From positions 248,001 to 312,000 of the forward strand of contig NZ_CP103423.1 in the NCBI RefSeq assembly GCF_024918955.1: a DNA stretch of 64,000 nt, written 5' to 3'. Shown in pieces: positions 45,683 through 57,077 of the stretch. Made by a program: the position numbers and the translations under genes. Origin of the DNA: Mesomycoplasma molare. GTDB lineage: Bacteria; Bacillota_I; Bacilli_A; Mycoplasmatales; Metamycoplasmataceae. Under the pieces are notes generated by a model. The model ran no database searches and was not told the DNA's origin. It was given only the letters and a program-made list of their open reading frames with translations. How positions within the stretch are numbered: position 1 is the first letter of the stretch; each line of letters starts with the position of its first letter.

Positions 45683-47047
45683 ATGAAATTAAAAAAATTA
45701 AAGCTAAAATTATTAGGAACTATTTCTTCACTAACATTATTTTCTTTAATTTCTTGTCAAAGCGGAGAAGTTATAGCGGCAGATCAAGAAAATAGTACTG
45801 AAAAAGAAGTTAAAAATACAGAAAAAGAAAGTAATATAGTTGAAGCAAGTTACGATGCTAATTTTGATTATTCAAATGCTTTAGTTTTTAAAGACGAAAA
45901 TTCTCAAACAAAATTCTATGATTTGATTAATTCAAGAGGGTTTACGGGAATTCAATTTTATGAAACTAATAATTTCTTTGGATTATTAGGAATAGGAAGA
46001 GATAATAATGATATATTTATTACTAAAGAAGGACTTGATTCTAAATTAATTAGACAAATCACTATCCCTAGTGATACAAGAGATATAAAAAGATATAGAG
46101 ATGCCGAATGAAAAGAAGAAACTAGAACTTTAGTTTTTAAATATAAAATTAAAGGAGATCCAACAGATAAAGATTATACACAGGAAATAATTTTTACTAA
46201 AGAAAATAAAAAAGCAGAAATTGATGAAACATTGTATGAAAATATTCTTGTACCTGCTTCAAGCGAATGAAAAACTTTATTTAAAAATAAAGTAGATAGT
46301 AAAGGTGATTTTTACGGTTTACAATTTTATCCTAAACAAAATTTCATTGGTATTATAAGTGGAAATTCTAAAGATGACAATAAAATTTTTGTTGCAAAAG
46401 AAGGAACAGATTTTAAAAATATTTCCCGTGTTTCAGAAATAGATAAAAGCGATAAGTTTGATAGCTCTAATAAATTTCCTACAAAAACATTAGACACCAT
46501 ATATGATTCAGTGACGGGTAATTTAACATTTAAATATAAAATAAAGAATTCAGTAAGTAATAAAGTATTTTCTCAAACAATTAATGTAAAATTAGAAACT
46601 AGCTCTGCAGCTTCAGAGTCAGAAAGTGCAAGTGGTTCAAATGATTCTGTAAGTAGTGTTTCTTCTGGTGAATCAAATAATATGGATAATAGCACTTCTA
46701 TGTCAGATGATGATCAAAATCTTTTTGAAAATGCTTTTAAACCCGCTAGTGATAACTGAAAAGAATTATTTCATGCAAAACTAGCTAAATTAAAAAATGG
46801 TTTTAGAGGAATGCAATATTATAAAAGAGCAAAATTTATTGGATTGTTAGGAGGAAATTCTAAAGATGATAATAAAATCTTAGTCTTAAAAGATGGTTTA
46901 AATTTTACCCAAATACAGACCGTTAATAATCATGAAACAAACTTTTCTGATGCAACCTACTCTGAAGAAACAAAAATTCTAACTATTAAATATAAATCTA
47001 AATCAAATACCGAAAGAATTTATACACAGACCTTTGATTTAAACTAA
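45683..47047 (+). CDS. Lipoprotein with three tandem ~100-residue repeat domains
   Basis: The 454-residue protein has a signal peptide with lipobox ending LISC (Cys about residue 26). The mature protein shows three homologous units: SNALVFKDENSQTKFYDL...GIQFYETNNFFGLLGIG (about 74-150), PASSEWKTLFKNKV...GLQFYPKQNFIGIISG (about 190-300) and PASDNWKELFHAKL...GMQYYKRAKFIGLLGG (about 352-454), each with a SKDDNKI-like segment. A Ser-rich linker (SESASGSNDSVSS) lies before unit 3. Family not recognised. Units 2 and 3 are more alike than unit 1. It is an isolated gene with its own terminator on each side; Shine-Dalgarno AAAGGGG. Confidence 0.78.
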
Positions 47048-47085
47048 AAAACATCAACTTTCTAATTACTAGTTGATGTTTTTTT
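47046..47085. terminator. Bidirectional hairpin terminator
   Basis: ACATCAAC pairs with GTTGATGT, with A and T runs on the flanks, between the repeat lipoprotein (plus) and msrA (minus). Confidence 0.8.
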
Positions 47086-47590
47086 TATATTCTTCTTTTA
47101 ATAATTCTTTAGGTATACTATAAAGATTAATATGACAATATCCAAGAGGATTTTTTTCTAAATATTTTTGGTGATATTCTTCAGCTTTAGTTTGATCATA
47201 TACAGGTAAAAATTCTAAAAAATTATTTTTATTTTCTTTTTTAACAAATTGAGAGTTTAATTTTTTGTACTTATCAAGTAGTTCTTCATCATTAGAATAT
47301 ATTCCAACTCTATATTGGGTTCCTATATCATTACCTTGTTTATTTAAAGAATAAGGATCCACAATATTTAAATAAAGATTTCATATTATTTCTTCTGAAA
47401 TTTGACTATCTTCATATATGATTTTCACTGCTTCTGCATGTTTTGTAGTAGTGCACACTTCTTTATAAGTAACGCCTTCAAAACCTCCATTTATATAAAA
47501 AGATTCAGCTTTTTCTATACCTAATACTCTAGAAAAATAAGCTTCCACACCTCAAAAACAACCTCCAGCAATAAAAATTTCTTTTTTCAT
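47069..47590 (-). CDS. msrA: Peptide methionine (S)-S-oxide reductase MsrA
   Basis: The 173-residue repair enzyme reduces methionine-S-sulfoxide in proteins. The catalytic motif GGCFWGVEAYF is at the N-terminus (Trp is a TGA codon), followed by INGGFEGVTY, TTKHAEAVKI and YHQKYLEKNP. Expected acidic His/Cys parts are present. It is the minus-strand neighbour of gyrA, 150 bases away. Confidence 0.93.
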
Positions 47591-47696
47591 TTTTTTCTCC
47601 TTCAGATAAAAATTATGTCTAATAAATAAATGATATATGACAAAATGAAATTTTACAAAAATTAATTAACAAAATCCAAAAATATACTTTTTTTGT

Positions 47697-47702
47697 TATA
47701 AT
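47697..47702 (+). promoter_or_regulatory. Extended -10 element of gyrA
   Basis: TTGTTATAAT is an extended -10 (TG, one base, TATAAT) 39 bases before the gyrA ATG, which has the Shine-Dalgarno GATGAGG. Confidence 0.55.
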
Positions 47703-47741
47703 TTAAATTATATTTAAATTAAAGTAAGCGATGAGGTAACC

Positions 47742-50336
47742 ATGTTTTTTGATGAAGAAGATAAAAAAGATGACTTAAAAAAATATTTAGTTGAAGATGA
47801 AGAAATAAAAACAGTTTTTCAAAAAGAAGAAAAAAAAGAAGAGGAAGATGAGGAAGAAATTGCTCCTCAAGATAAAGAGGAATATGTAGTTTCTTCTCAA
47901 TTAATCGAATCAGAGACTTCGGGTATTATACCTAAAGCAATATCAGATGAAATGCGTAATTCTTTTTTAGAATATGCTATGTCTGTTATTGTTTCAAGAG
48001 CATTACCGGATGCAAGAGACGGTTTAAAACCCGTTCATAGAAGAATTTTATATGGAATGAGTGAATTAGGTATTACTCATTCTGTAGCGCATAAAAAATC
48101 TGCTAGAATAGTTGGTGATGTTTTAGGTAAATATCACCCACATGGAGACTCATCAGTTTATGATGCTATGGTTCGTATGGCTCAAGATTTTTCATTAAGA
48201 TATCCATTAATTGATGGTCATGGTAATTTCGGTTCAATCGATGGTGACGAAGCTGCAGCTATGCGTTATACAGAAGCAAGAATGTCTAAAATCGCTTCAT
48301 TAATGGTAGAAAGTATTAAAAAAGACACTGTTGATTTTATACCTAATTATGATGGTTCAGAAGTAGAGCCAAGTATTTTACCTTCAAAAATACCTAATCT
48401 TTTAGTTTCGGGTGTTACAGGTATTGCAGTTGGTATGGCAACAACAATACCACCTCACAATTTAGGTGAAGTTATTGATGCAACAATTGCATTAGCTAAA
48501 AATCCTGATATTACAATAAATGAATTAATGGAATATATCAAAGGTCCTGATTTCCCTACTGGAGCAATGATTTTAGGGAAAAGTGGAGTTTTAAAAGCTT
48601 ATGAAACAGGTAGAGGTTCTTTTATTTTAAGATCAAAGGTTAGAATTGAAGAATTTAAAAACGGAAAAAGTAAAATAATAGTTTACGAAATACCTTATGA
48701 AGTAAAAAAACCTGTATTAATAGAAAAAATAGTTCAATTAATAAAAGAAAAGAAAATTGAAGGAATTTCTGATATCAGAGATGAAACTTCAAGAGAAGGA
48801 ATCAGGGTTGTATTTGACATTAAAAAAGGATTTATTCCTGAAGTTGTATTAAATAATCTCTATAAATTAACATCATTACAAATAAGTTATTCTATCAATA
48901 TGATCGCTTTGGTTAAAGGTGAACCTAAATTATTAAATTTAAAACAAGCATTAGAAGTTTATTTAGAACACCAAGTAGATGTTTTTACAAGAAGGTTACA
49001 GTTTGATTTAAAAAAAGCCGAAGAAAGAGTTCGTATTCTTGAAGGTTTAAAAATAGCCATTGAAAATATAGACGAAGTTATTCAAATAATTAAAACTTCT
49101 AAATCTGACGCCGAGGCTCAAGGAAAATTAGCAGATAGATTTAAATTAACACAAATCCAAACAAAAGCAATTATTGAAATGAGATTAAGTAGATTAACAG
49201 GATTAGCTGTTGAAAAATTAATTTCTGAAATGGATGAACTATATCAAAAAATAAAAGAACTAAAAGAAATTTTAGACTCAAAAAATAAACTAATAGAATT
49301 GATAATTAAAGAATTAAATGAAGTTAAAGAAAATTTCGCAGATAAGCGTAAAACAGAAATTAGTTCTACAGAAATCGGGACTATTAATGATGAAGATTTA
49401 ATACCATCCAATGATGTAGCAATAACATTAACAACAAATGGTTACGTAAAAAGAATTAATATTGATGAGTATAAAACCCAAAATAGAGGTGGTGTTGGTT
49501 CTAACACAGCTACAACATATCAAGATGATGATTTAAGTTCAATATTAATTACTAATACGCACACAGATTTATTAATATTTACAAGCTTAGCAAAAGTTTA
49601 TAGATTAAGAGCTTATGAAATTCCTGAACAATCTAAACTAGGAAAAGGAATTCCTTTTATTAATTTAATATCAATACAAAAAGATGAAAAAGTTATTTCT
49701 ATGCTATCTGTTTCGGAATATAAAACAGGAAATTATTTAGTTACAGTATCCAAAAAAGGAATAATTAAAAAAACAGATATAATTCATTATCAAAGAATTA
49801 ATTCAAACGGTAAAATTGCTTTAGGTCTAAAAGATGGCGATGAATTACAAAGAGCCTTTATTGTAAAAGATGGTGATGAAATTATTATTGGTGCATCTAA
49901 TGGTCATGTTGTAAGATTTTTAAGCGACGAATTAAGAACCTTATCAAGAATATCAGAAGGTGTTAAAGCAATTAAATTAGAACCAAAGGATGAAGTTGTA
50001 GGAGCTTCTACAACTTCAGAAGGTAATTATATATTAGCTCTAGGAGAGTTTGGATTTGGAAAAAAAACATTAATTGATGAATACAGAATTACATCACGTG
50101 GAGCTAAGGGTGTTAAAACAATAAATAGTGAAAAAGCCGGAAGATTAACTTATATAGGTAATGTAAAAGGGACAGAAGAAATTCTAATTTTAACTAAACA
50201 AGGTGTAGCAATAAGAACGCCTTTAAGTCAAATTGCTGAAACTTCCAGAAATACTAAAGGAGTAAAAATTATTTCTTTAAAAGAAAAAGATTCTATTAAA
50301 GCGATTGCAAAAATAGAAGGTATAGCTGAAAATTAA
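47742..50336 (+). CDS. gyrA: DNA gyrase subunit A
   Basis: The 864-residue topoisomerase II subunit has [27 protein letters not shown], the active Tyr region AMRYTEARM, and six beta-propeller blades. The quinolone region has the wild-type Ser and Asp ([10 protein letters not shown]). It has an acidic N-terminal extension of about 60 residues ([19 protein letters not shown]) not found in E. coli GyrA. ParC is the alternative; the [10 protein letters not shown]-like GyrA box ([10 protein letters not shown]) supports GyrA. Confidence 0.9.
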   Translation: MFFDEEDKKDDLKKYLVEDEEIKTVFQKEEKKEEEDEEEIAPQDKEEYVVSSQLIESETSGIIPKAISDEMRNSFLEYAMSVIVSRALPDARDGLKPVHRRILYGMSELGITHSVAHKKSARIVGDVLGKYHPHGDSSVYDAMVRMAQDFSLRYPLIDGHGNFGSIDGDEAAAMRYTEARMSKIASLMVESIKKDTVDFIPNYDGSEVEPSILPSKIPNLLVSGVTGIAVGMATTIPPHNLGEVIDATIALAKNPDITINELMEYIKGPDFPTGAMILGKSGVLKAYETGRGSFILRSKVRIEEFKNGKSKIIVYEIPYEVKKPVLIEKIVQLIKEKKIEGISDIRDETSREGIRVVFDIKKGFIPEVVLNNLYKLTSLQISYSINMIALVKGEPKLLNLKQALEVYLEHQVDVFTRRLQFDLKKAEERVRILEGLKIAIENIDEVIQIIKTSKSDAEAQGKLADRFKLTQIQTKAIIEMRLSRLTGLAVEKLISEMDELYQKIKELKEILDSKNKLIELIIKELNEVKENFADKRKTEISSTEIGTINDEDLIPSNDVAITLTTNGYVKRINIDEYKTQNRGGVGSNTATTYQDDDLSSILITNTHTDLLIFTSLAKVYRLRAYEIPEQSKLGKGIPFINLISIQKDEKVISMLSVSEYKTGNYLVTVSKKGIIKKTDIIHYQRINSNGKIALGLKDGDELQRAFIVKDGDEIIIGASNGHVVRFLSDELRTLSRISEGVKAIKLEPKDEVVGASTTSEGNYILALGEFGFGKKTLIDEYRITSRGAKGVKTINSEKAGRLTYIGNVKGTEEILILTKQGVAIRTPLSQIAETSRNTKGVKIISLKEKDSIKAIAKIEGIAEN

Positions 50337-50345
50337 TAAAAATTT

Positions 50346-50372
50346 AGAAGTAAAATTTTACTTCTTTTTTTA
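50346..50372 (+). terminator. Hairpin terminator of gyrA
   Basis: AGAAGTAAAA and TTTTACTTCT are perfectly complementary and are followed by a T run. Confidence 0.8.
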
Positions 50373-50400
50373 TTTTTCTAAAATAAGTTATTAAATCTAA

Positions 50401-50406
50401 TATAAT
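50401..50406 (+). promoter_or_regulatory. -10 element of ffh
   Basis: TATAAT ends ten bases before the ffh ATG (50417). No Shine-Dalgarno is present, which predicts a leaderless or nearly leaderless mRNA. Confidence 0.5.
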
Positions 50407-50416
50407 TTAAAACATT

Positions 50417-51748
50417 ATGTTAGATTTTTTAGGTAAAAGATTGCAAAAAGCAATGGAAAAAGCGAATAAAAAAACAGTTTTAAAAGAGGAAGACTTACTA
50501 GAAATAACAAGAGAAATTAAAATTGCTTTATTAGATGCTGACGTAAATTTACTTGTTGTTAAAGATTTTATTAAAGAAGTAAAAGAAAAAGCGATTGGAT
50601 CCGAAATAATTGGCAAATTAAACGCAGGACAACAAATGATAAAAATAGTTAATGATGAATTAACTAGAGTTTTAGGTGGTAAAACAAAAGAAATAAAGTT
50701 ACAAAATAATAGAACAGTTTTTATGATGACAGGTTTACAAGGATCTGGTAAAACAACTTCAACAGCAAAACTTACTAGTTATTTTTTAAGAAAAAAATTA
50801 ATTAAAAAACCTTTAATGATAGCTGCTGATATATACAGACCTGCAGCTATTGAACAATTAAAAGTTTTAGGTAAACAATTGAACATAGATGTTTATTTTG
50901 AAAATGATTCCAAAGTTGAAGATATTGTGAAAAATGGAATGGAAAAAGCTAGAACTGAATTTTATGATTTTGTTATTATTGATACTGCAGGACGTTTATC
51001 GATTGATGAAGTACTAATGCAAGAACTAGTTAATGTTAAACAAATCGCAAGACCAGATGAGATATTATTTGTAGCAGATGCTCTTTCTGGACAAGATATA
51101 ATAAATGTAGCAACCACTTTTAATGAATATTTAAATTTAACTTCTTCTATTATTACTAAGTTAGATTCTGATGCAAGAGGTGGAGCCGCACTTTCTATAA
51201 CTAAATTACTAAATATTCCTATAGCTTTTATTGGTACAGGTGAAAAAACTAACAATTTTGATTTATTTCACCCTGATAGAATGGCTGATAGAATACTAGG
51301 AATGGGTGATGTTTTATCTTTAATTGAAAAAGCAGAGGAAGTAATAGATAAAGATAAAGCTGAAAAATTAGGTAAAAGAATGTTTTCGGGTAATTTTAAT
51401 TTAGACGATTTATTAAATTCATTACATCAGATGAAAAAAATGGGTAAATTTTCAAAAATAATAAAATTAATTCCAGGATTAGAAAGCAAAATAGATATAT
51501 CTCAAGTTGAAGGAGTTGATGAAAAAATAAAACTTTATGAAATAATTATCTCTTCTATGACTATGGAAGAAAGAAAAAATCCTAAACTTTTAAAAATTAA
51601 TTCTAGAAAAGAAAGAATAATTAAAGGTTCTGGTAGAACAGCACAAGAATACAATAAATTGATTAACGAATTCGATTCTTTATCTAAAAAAATGAAAGAA
51701 ATATCCAAAAACGGAATGGGAGGATTTGCAAATTTATTTAACAAATAA
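50417..51748 (+). CDS. ffh: Signal recognition particle protein Ffh
   Basis: The 443-residue SRP54 GTPase targets membrane and secreted proteins. The N domain starts MLDFLGKRLQKAMEKANKK; G domain has TGLQGSGKTTSTAKL, DTAGRLSID, and TKLDSDARGGAALS; the M domain follows with methionine-rich helices (FNLDDLLNSLHQMKKMGK, GMGGF). The SRP RNA is not in the window. Confidence 0.96.
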   Translation: MLDFLGKRLQKAMEKANKKTVLKEEDLLEITREIKIALLDADVNLLVVKDFIKEVKEKAIGSEIIGKLNAGQQMIKIVNDELTRVLGGKTKEIKLQNNRTVFMMTGLQGSGKTTSTAKLTSYFLRKKLIKKPLMIAADIYRPAAIEQLKVLGKQLNIDVYFENDSKVEDIVKNGMEKARTEFYDFVIIDTAGRLSIDEVLMQELVNVKQIARPDEILFVADALSGQDIINVATTFNEYLNLTSSIITKLDSDARGGAALSITKLLNIPIAFIGTGEKTNNFDLFHPDRMADRILGMGDVLSLIEKAEEVIDKDKAEKLGKRMFSGNFNLDDLLNSLHQMKKMGKFSKIIKLIPGLESKIDISQVEGVDEKIKLYEIIISSMTMEERKNPKLLKINSRKERIIKGSGRTAQEYNKLINEFDSLSKKMKEISKNGMGGFANLFNK

Positions 51749-51759
51749 ATTTGAAATTT

Positions 51760-53484
51760 ATGACTTTTCAAACGACTTCATTAGCTATAATTTTTGCATT
51801 AGCTAGCTTATCTTTATTTATATTTTCAACTAAAAAATTATCAACTAGTTTGAAAAATATTGGTGATAATAAATTTAAAAAAGTAATTAAAATTATTTCC
51901 AAAAATAATTTTATATCATTATTATTTGGTGTATTTTTTACTACATTAATACAATCATCTGATGGTGCAATGGCGCTAATAATGGGACTTTTAGCTGCTA
52001 AATTTATTGGTTTAAAAGTTGCTATAGCGTTTTTATTGGGAGCTAATATAGGAACTGCTACCACATCTCTTATTGTTTCATTTCAATCTGCGTTTCAATT
52101 TACTGAATACTTTATTTTATTTATGTTTATTGGGGTATTTGGTTCTTTACTAACTAAAAAAGAAAGAGCATCTCATATATTTTTAATTCTTTTATCAATA
52201 GGTATGGTGTTTTTTTCCTTAAAAATTATGTCCGGTGCAGCAAAACAAATCGTTAAAGAAGATTTTTTTAAAAATTCTTTATCTTTTGTAGCTATAAATC
52301 CTTGATCTTCTTTTGGTTTTTCTTTCATATTAACAGGAATAATGCAATCTTCAAGTGCAACCGTTACACTTTATCAAGTTGTTTTTAATGAAGCTGATTT
52401 TGTTTTAGAACTTCCTTCAGCTATCGCACTGGTTTTTGGAGCAAATTTAGGTACAACAGTTACTGGTTTAATAGTTTCACTAACTTCAAGAAACGAAAAT
52501 TCTAAAAAAATAGCAATTATTTGAGGATTCACTAATTTATCAATTTCGTTACTACTATTGCCTTTTCTTTATCCTTTTACTTTTTATGCGGATTTTATTA
52601 AAATTTTAGTTCCATCACAAAAAGCATTACAACTATCTATTGCTCATTTATTCTTTAATTTTATATTAGTATTTATTTACTTTTGAAATATTAAATATCT
52701 AGAAAAATTAGTTAACTTAATTATTAAAACAAAGGAAACAAATTCTGAATTTAATATCATTTTACCAGAGGAATTATTAGGACAAAATGCCTCATTAGCA
52801 TTAAAAGTAGCTAAAAAAGCACTTTATTCACAAGGTCAAATTTCGTTAGAGGGAATAAAAATATTAAATAAATATATATCTGAAGGAGATCAAAAAGAAC
52901 TCAAAAGATATGAAGACTTAGAAAATATCATTGATGACACAAGGACATCAATTTATAATTATTTAATTAGAATAAGCTCTGAAAATTTAACTAAAGAAGA
53001 AGCGAAAACACATCTTTCATTAATACTTTCTTCTCGTTCTATTGATAAAATTATGGGATTAGGTAATTCTATAATTACAGAAATGAATAAAATTTATAGT
53101 TCCAAAAATGATAATTTCTTTAATATTAATGCAGATATTTTGGTCGAAATTAAAGAACTAACCAATTTAATTACTCAACTTTTAAAAAATTCAATTGATC
53201 AATTAGAAGAAAATAATAAAGAAAGAAGTCAATTTATTGATAAATTAGCAGCAAATATTAATGCTCTTACTTTTAATTTTGCTAAATCAAATGTTGATAG
53301 ATTAAAAACAAACGAAGGAAAAGAACAATTAGAATTAGACTTTGATTACAGCATATTATTAAGAACTATTGAAAGAATCGCTCACCACTGTCAAAGAATA
53401 AACCATTACATCAAAAATTCTAGATTAAAAGTAAAAAGAATTTCAGAAAAAGAACACACCACATTTATTGAATTAGATAAATAA
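51760..53484 (+). CDS. Na/Pi cotransporter family protein with PhoU-like domain
   Basis: The 574-residue protein (574 from the ATG at 51760; an in-frame TTG nine bases before could also start) has two inverted membrane repeats with the QSS signature of sodium-phosphate cotransporters (TLIQSSDGAMA and GIMQSSSATV) and GANIGTA/GANLGTT. A C-terminal helical PhoU-like part (about residues 350-574) follows. It would import phosphate with sodium. TGA-encoded Trp occurs at PWSSFG and IIWGFT. Confidence 0.85.
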
Positions 53485-53485
53485 A

Positions 53486-53516
53486 AAAACAGTTGTTAAA
53501 AAACATCTGTTTTTTC
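53486..53516 (+). terminator. Hairpin terminator of the Na/Pi transporter gene
   Basis: AAAAACAG pairs with CTGTTTTT and is followed by T residues. Confidence 0.65.
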
Positions 53517-53525
53517 CCTGAATGC

Positions 53526-53579
53526 AAAATCAAGTGCACCACTATAATGTAAAATTAAAAAGTGGTTGCACTTGATTTT
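53526..53579. repeat. Paired inverted ends of the IS30-type element
   Basis: AAAATCAAGTGCACCACT at 53526-53543 and AGTGGTTGCACTTGATTTT at 53561-53579 are reverse complements apart from one extra base, with 17 bases between. The right copy would be the left terminal repeat of the IS that follows. The left copy has the orientation of a right terminal repeat, so the two look like abutted ends of an IS30-type circle or tandem. Confidence 0.5.
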
Positions 53580-53639
53580 TTAAATAAAAAACAGCTCTAT
53601 AAAAATTTAAGACAACATACTTTTTATTGAAAGGACCAT

Positions 53640-54660
53640 ATGAATTATAATACAACAAAGCATTATTCGCATTTAAATGCTGAAAAAGATTTTTAATAGA
53701 GAAATTGTTTTATAAAAATATTCAATTAGACAAATTGCTAATTTTCTTAATGTCAATCACTCAACAGTGTCAAGAGAATTAAAAGAAATTCAAATTTTTA
53801 CGGATTTTATGATCATTTGATAGCAAATGAAAAAGCTAAAATAAGACATAAACATAAAAGATTGTTTTTCTTTTCTCAAATGGATGATTATAAAGAATTT
53901 AGCAAACTTATTAAAGATAATTTTAACAAAGCAACATGCGGAATAAAAATGACTTACAACTTAATAAAAGAAGGTATTAAAAATATTAAAATCCCTTCGC
54001 TAAGGACTGTTTTTAATTGGATTAATACAGGAAAATGAGTATTAACTAATAAAGATAGATTAAGAAAGCACTATACAAAAGGCGGAAAAAGAAAAAATAA
54101 CGTTATTGAAAGACTTGTGCAGTCAAATTATGTTTTTCCTATTTGAGCTAGACCAAAACATATTGATTTAAGAGAAACATTTGGGCATTGAGAGGGTGAT
54201 TTAGTTATAGGTAAAAAATCCGCAGGGCATTCTAGTCTTTTAACTTTAGTGGAGAGAAAAGCAGATTAGGAATAATTGTAAAAGTTTCAAGTAAAAATCC
54301 TTTTACATTAATAAAGTCCTTTATGAAAGAATAAATACACTAGAATTACCTGTTGAAAGTATTACTTTTGATAATGGAATTGAATTTAATGCGGTTGGAA
54401 TATTAGCAAAAAAATTAGGAATTAAAATTTATAAAACCGATAAGTACGCTTCTTTTCAAAGAGGAACTAATGAAAATTTTAACGGACTTATAAGAAGAGT
54501 TTATAAAAAAGGGACTGATTTTAATAAAGTCTCTCGAGAAGAAATATTAAATCTTGAAAAAAGAATAAATTTTATGAATAGAGACATACTAGAAGGAAAA
54601 TGCGCTTTTGACATATATGAAGAAGAAATAGAAAAATTAAATAAATATGGGTCAGTTTAA
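53640..54660 (+). pseudogene. Decayed IS30-family transposase
   Basis: Fragments in different frames together give an IS30-family transposase: the N-terminal helix-turn-helix (YSIRQIANFLNVNHSTVSREL), a middle part (YDHLIANEKAKIRHKHKR), the first catalytic Asp in GHWEGDLVIG, the second in SITFDNGIEF, and the Glu in NENFNGLIRR. The reading frame is interrupted after MNYNTTKHYSHLNAEK, again near 53805, at a stop near 54268, and at a stop near 54332. The product is therefore inactive. No matching right terminal repeat is seen after 54660. Confidence 0.82.
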
Positions 54661-55027
54661 AATTCTGGGGTTGTTGTTCCCAACTCTAACTTAATTGTAT
54701 CATATTTTTAGATTTTGTTAATTGTCATTTTTATTTTTTCTCAACCTTCTCACGCGCACATGTGTGCCCGAAAAGCTTTAAAGCAGGAAAAGAGTGTCAT
54801 AATTTGTTAAACACAAAGACACTTTTTCCTTTAGTAATATTTTATAAATAAAATATTAAAAATTACATTTTTTGTCATAACTTTTTATGTTGCATTTTAA
54901 AATTTGGCAATTTGTATTGCCATTTTTTAAAAATTAAAATTTTATATATTACGTAGTAATATATATATTTATCAAAATTTGTATGACAAAAATTGCCATT
55001 TACATTTTTTTAGTAAAAAACGATAGA
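54661..55027. other. Intergenic region with hairpins at the edge of the conjugative element
   Basis: No gene is seen here. A strong hairpin is formed by GGAAAAGAGTGTC (54786-54798) and GACACTTTTTCC (54818-54829). A second, TGGCAA/TTGCCA (54905-54922) followed by T's, looks like a terminator, and ATTGCCATTT recurs at 54991. The border of the conjugative element should lie in or near this region, but I could not define its terminal repeat. Confidence 0.4.
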
Positions 55028-56248
55028 TTATAGAAAAACTAAATTCTCATTAGAATTCAATCTAAAACTAAGTAAATTTCTGAATGAATATATACCAAAA
55101 ACACTTGATTTTTTAGTAAATTTAGACTTAGTAATTTGTCTTATCAGTGTTTCTGTATGACTTCCAATATCAAAATCTTTATCATAATTTACTAGTCCAA
55201 AAGTGTTATTTTGAATGTAGTCTAGGAACCTGAAATACTCTCATTTTTTACTATCAGGCATTCATAAACCAAGCTTTTCTTGAATATAATTAAATATATT
55301 TTTAAGTAATTTTATTGCTTGTTTATACTTGTTTTTACAAATCAAATCATAAATTTTTAATCATAAATTTGTTCCATTTTTTGATTTATATCAATTAAAA
55401 AGTTGAAAATTTAAACCTCTATTTGATTTAAAACCTACTAGGTTTTTTATCGCTTTTAGCACATGAAATCTATCTAAAATATACTTAGCCTTTAGTTCTT
55501 TTGCTATTACTTTTATAAAATTTGCACCATCTCCATAGACTACAATTTTACGTTTTTTATCTCCATAAACATTCGCGATTATGCGTCTAATTTTAGTTAA
55601 AATTTCAGAAGTTTTTAGCATGGATTTACCAGTAATTTTTTGCTCTAAAACTATTGTTTTTTTGATCATTTTTTTATTAGAATCTAACCCTAAATGCATG
55701 ACGATTAATCTATTTGTAGTTTTAACTTTTTTATGATTTTTTCATTTTATACTACTATAAGAATCGTCAATTTCAATATAAATATAATCACCATTATCAA
55801 TTGATTCAATATTATTTATTTTAGAATTTTGATCATTTTTCTTATTAATAATTCCGCTTATAGTACCTATAGAAATAGTATTTTTTGGAAACATTTTTAC
55901 TATACTTCTATAATCAGAACCGGAAGCTACAAGCTCAAAAATTTTATTTTTAAAATTGGAACAAATACTCTTAAATTTAGATACTGTATCAAATTTATTG
56001 TCAAAATATACATATTTAAATCGGTTATTTTTCAATATTTGTTTATATCTAATTTTTGTTATTTGAATTATTCCATATTCTGTTTTATAATGTCTTTTTA
56101 AATAATCTTTCACAACTAATTTTTTATTTTTTCTTTCAATAGAATCTCTAAATTTTATTTCTTCCTTTAAGTGTTCTTTAGCATATAAATCTAAAACATT
56201 TACATTTTTAATATAATCATTTATTGATATTTTTTTTAATTTTTCCAT
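55028..56248 (-). CDS. ICE transposase-like protein (ISLre2/Mutator-like DDE)
   Basis: The 406-residue protein has a DDE-type core with EIDDSYSS (first Asp), VYGDGANFIK (second Asp) and LDRFHVLKAI, the order seen in ISLre2/UPF0236 and Mutator-like transposases. Mycoplasma integrative conjugative elements carry such a gene at one end (from memory, the Mbov_0401-type ICE transposase-like protein). Three TGA codons (SIKWKN, FNWYKS, GLWMPD) are Trp. It lies last in a minus-strand series of ICE genes and near the end of the element, where a self-encoded transposase for element mobility would be expected. The ATG lies directly after the T run of the preceding terminator hairpin (56249-56277), and the only Shine-Dalgarno is on the far side of that hairpin. 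Confidence 0.8.
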
Positions 56249-56277
56249 AAAAAAATAGTAGCAATATTTTGCTACTA
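56249..56277 (-). terminator. Hairpin terminator between the RM cassette and the transposase-like gene
   Basis: On the minus strand TAGTAGCAA and TTGCTACTA form a 9-bp stem with a 4-base loop and seven U's. The AAGGAG at 56285-56280 precedes it, and the transposase-like ATG follows it immediately. Confidence 0.75.
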
Positions 56278-56314
56278 AACTCCTTTTTTAATTTACTACT
56301 ATTGCAATATTATT

Positions 56315-57073
56315 TTAAAACCCTTCATAAGTTTTAAATGCTAATTTGTATAATGATTTCAATATGTCTTTGTCAATAGTTTCTAATTCATCAAATACAG
56401 TATCTTTCTCAATCTTAAATTTCGAATCATTAGTTATTATTTTTTCTATTGTTTTTGGTAATTGAGTACATAAATTTTTAAATGAATTCTTATCTCCTGT
56501 CACGATTTCATAAAATTTGTCTATGGATATTTTTCTTATTCTTTTATTTGGTAATTGTTTCTCTTTTTCTAGCGTTATAACCCACTCTGAATCATCTGAT
56601 TTTTTAGAAATTATTTCAACTAAGGCACATATACTTTTTTCCTTATCTTTAGAATTTAATAAGTGATTTTGCATTCTTATATATGTACTTTTAGCAGAAG
56701 AAGAATTCATTGTATTATGCTTGTTTTTCATTTCAATATAATAAACAGTTTTTGAAATCTCATCTTCATATATAATATCTCAACCTTCTTTTGGAATTTT
56801 GCAGTTTTTTATATATTTAAAAATATTTTGATGAAAATATCCTATTGCATTATTATTTGATTTATCTCTTTGTCTATGTAATTCCAATTCAATAATTTCT
56901 TTATAAGTTTTATTCAAAATATTTTTGTCAAATAACAATTTAATTGGATCAATTATGTTTTTATTAAATTTCTTTAAATTTATTTTTTTTAATATTTCTC
57001 CATATTCCATAATTGTCTTTTTTACATGATATTCAAAATCTTCTTCTTTTATAAATTTTAAATTATATTTCAT
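56315..57073 (-). CDS. Type II restriction endonuclease, Eco47II-like
   Basis: The 252-residue protein resembles the Eco47II family (GGWCC or related GGNCC cutters) by GYFHQNIFKYI, then GWDIIYED and the conserved EMKNKHNTMNSSSAK. The Asp-x(n)-Glu-x-Lys nuclease core can be read as the D of GWD and the E-x-K of EMK. TGA-encoded Trp is in EGWDII. The gene begins four bases after the stop of the C5-cytosine methyltransferase, forming a type II RM pair inside the ICE. The recognition sequence itself is not provable here. Confidence 0.8.
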
Positions 57074-57077
57074 AAAA

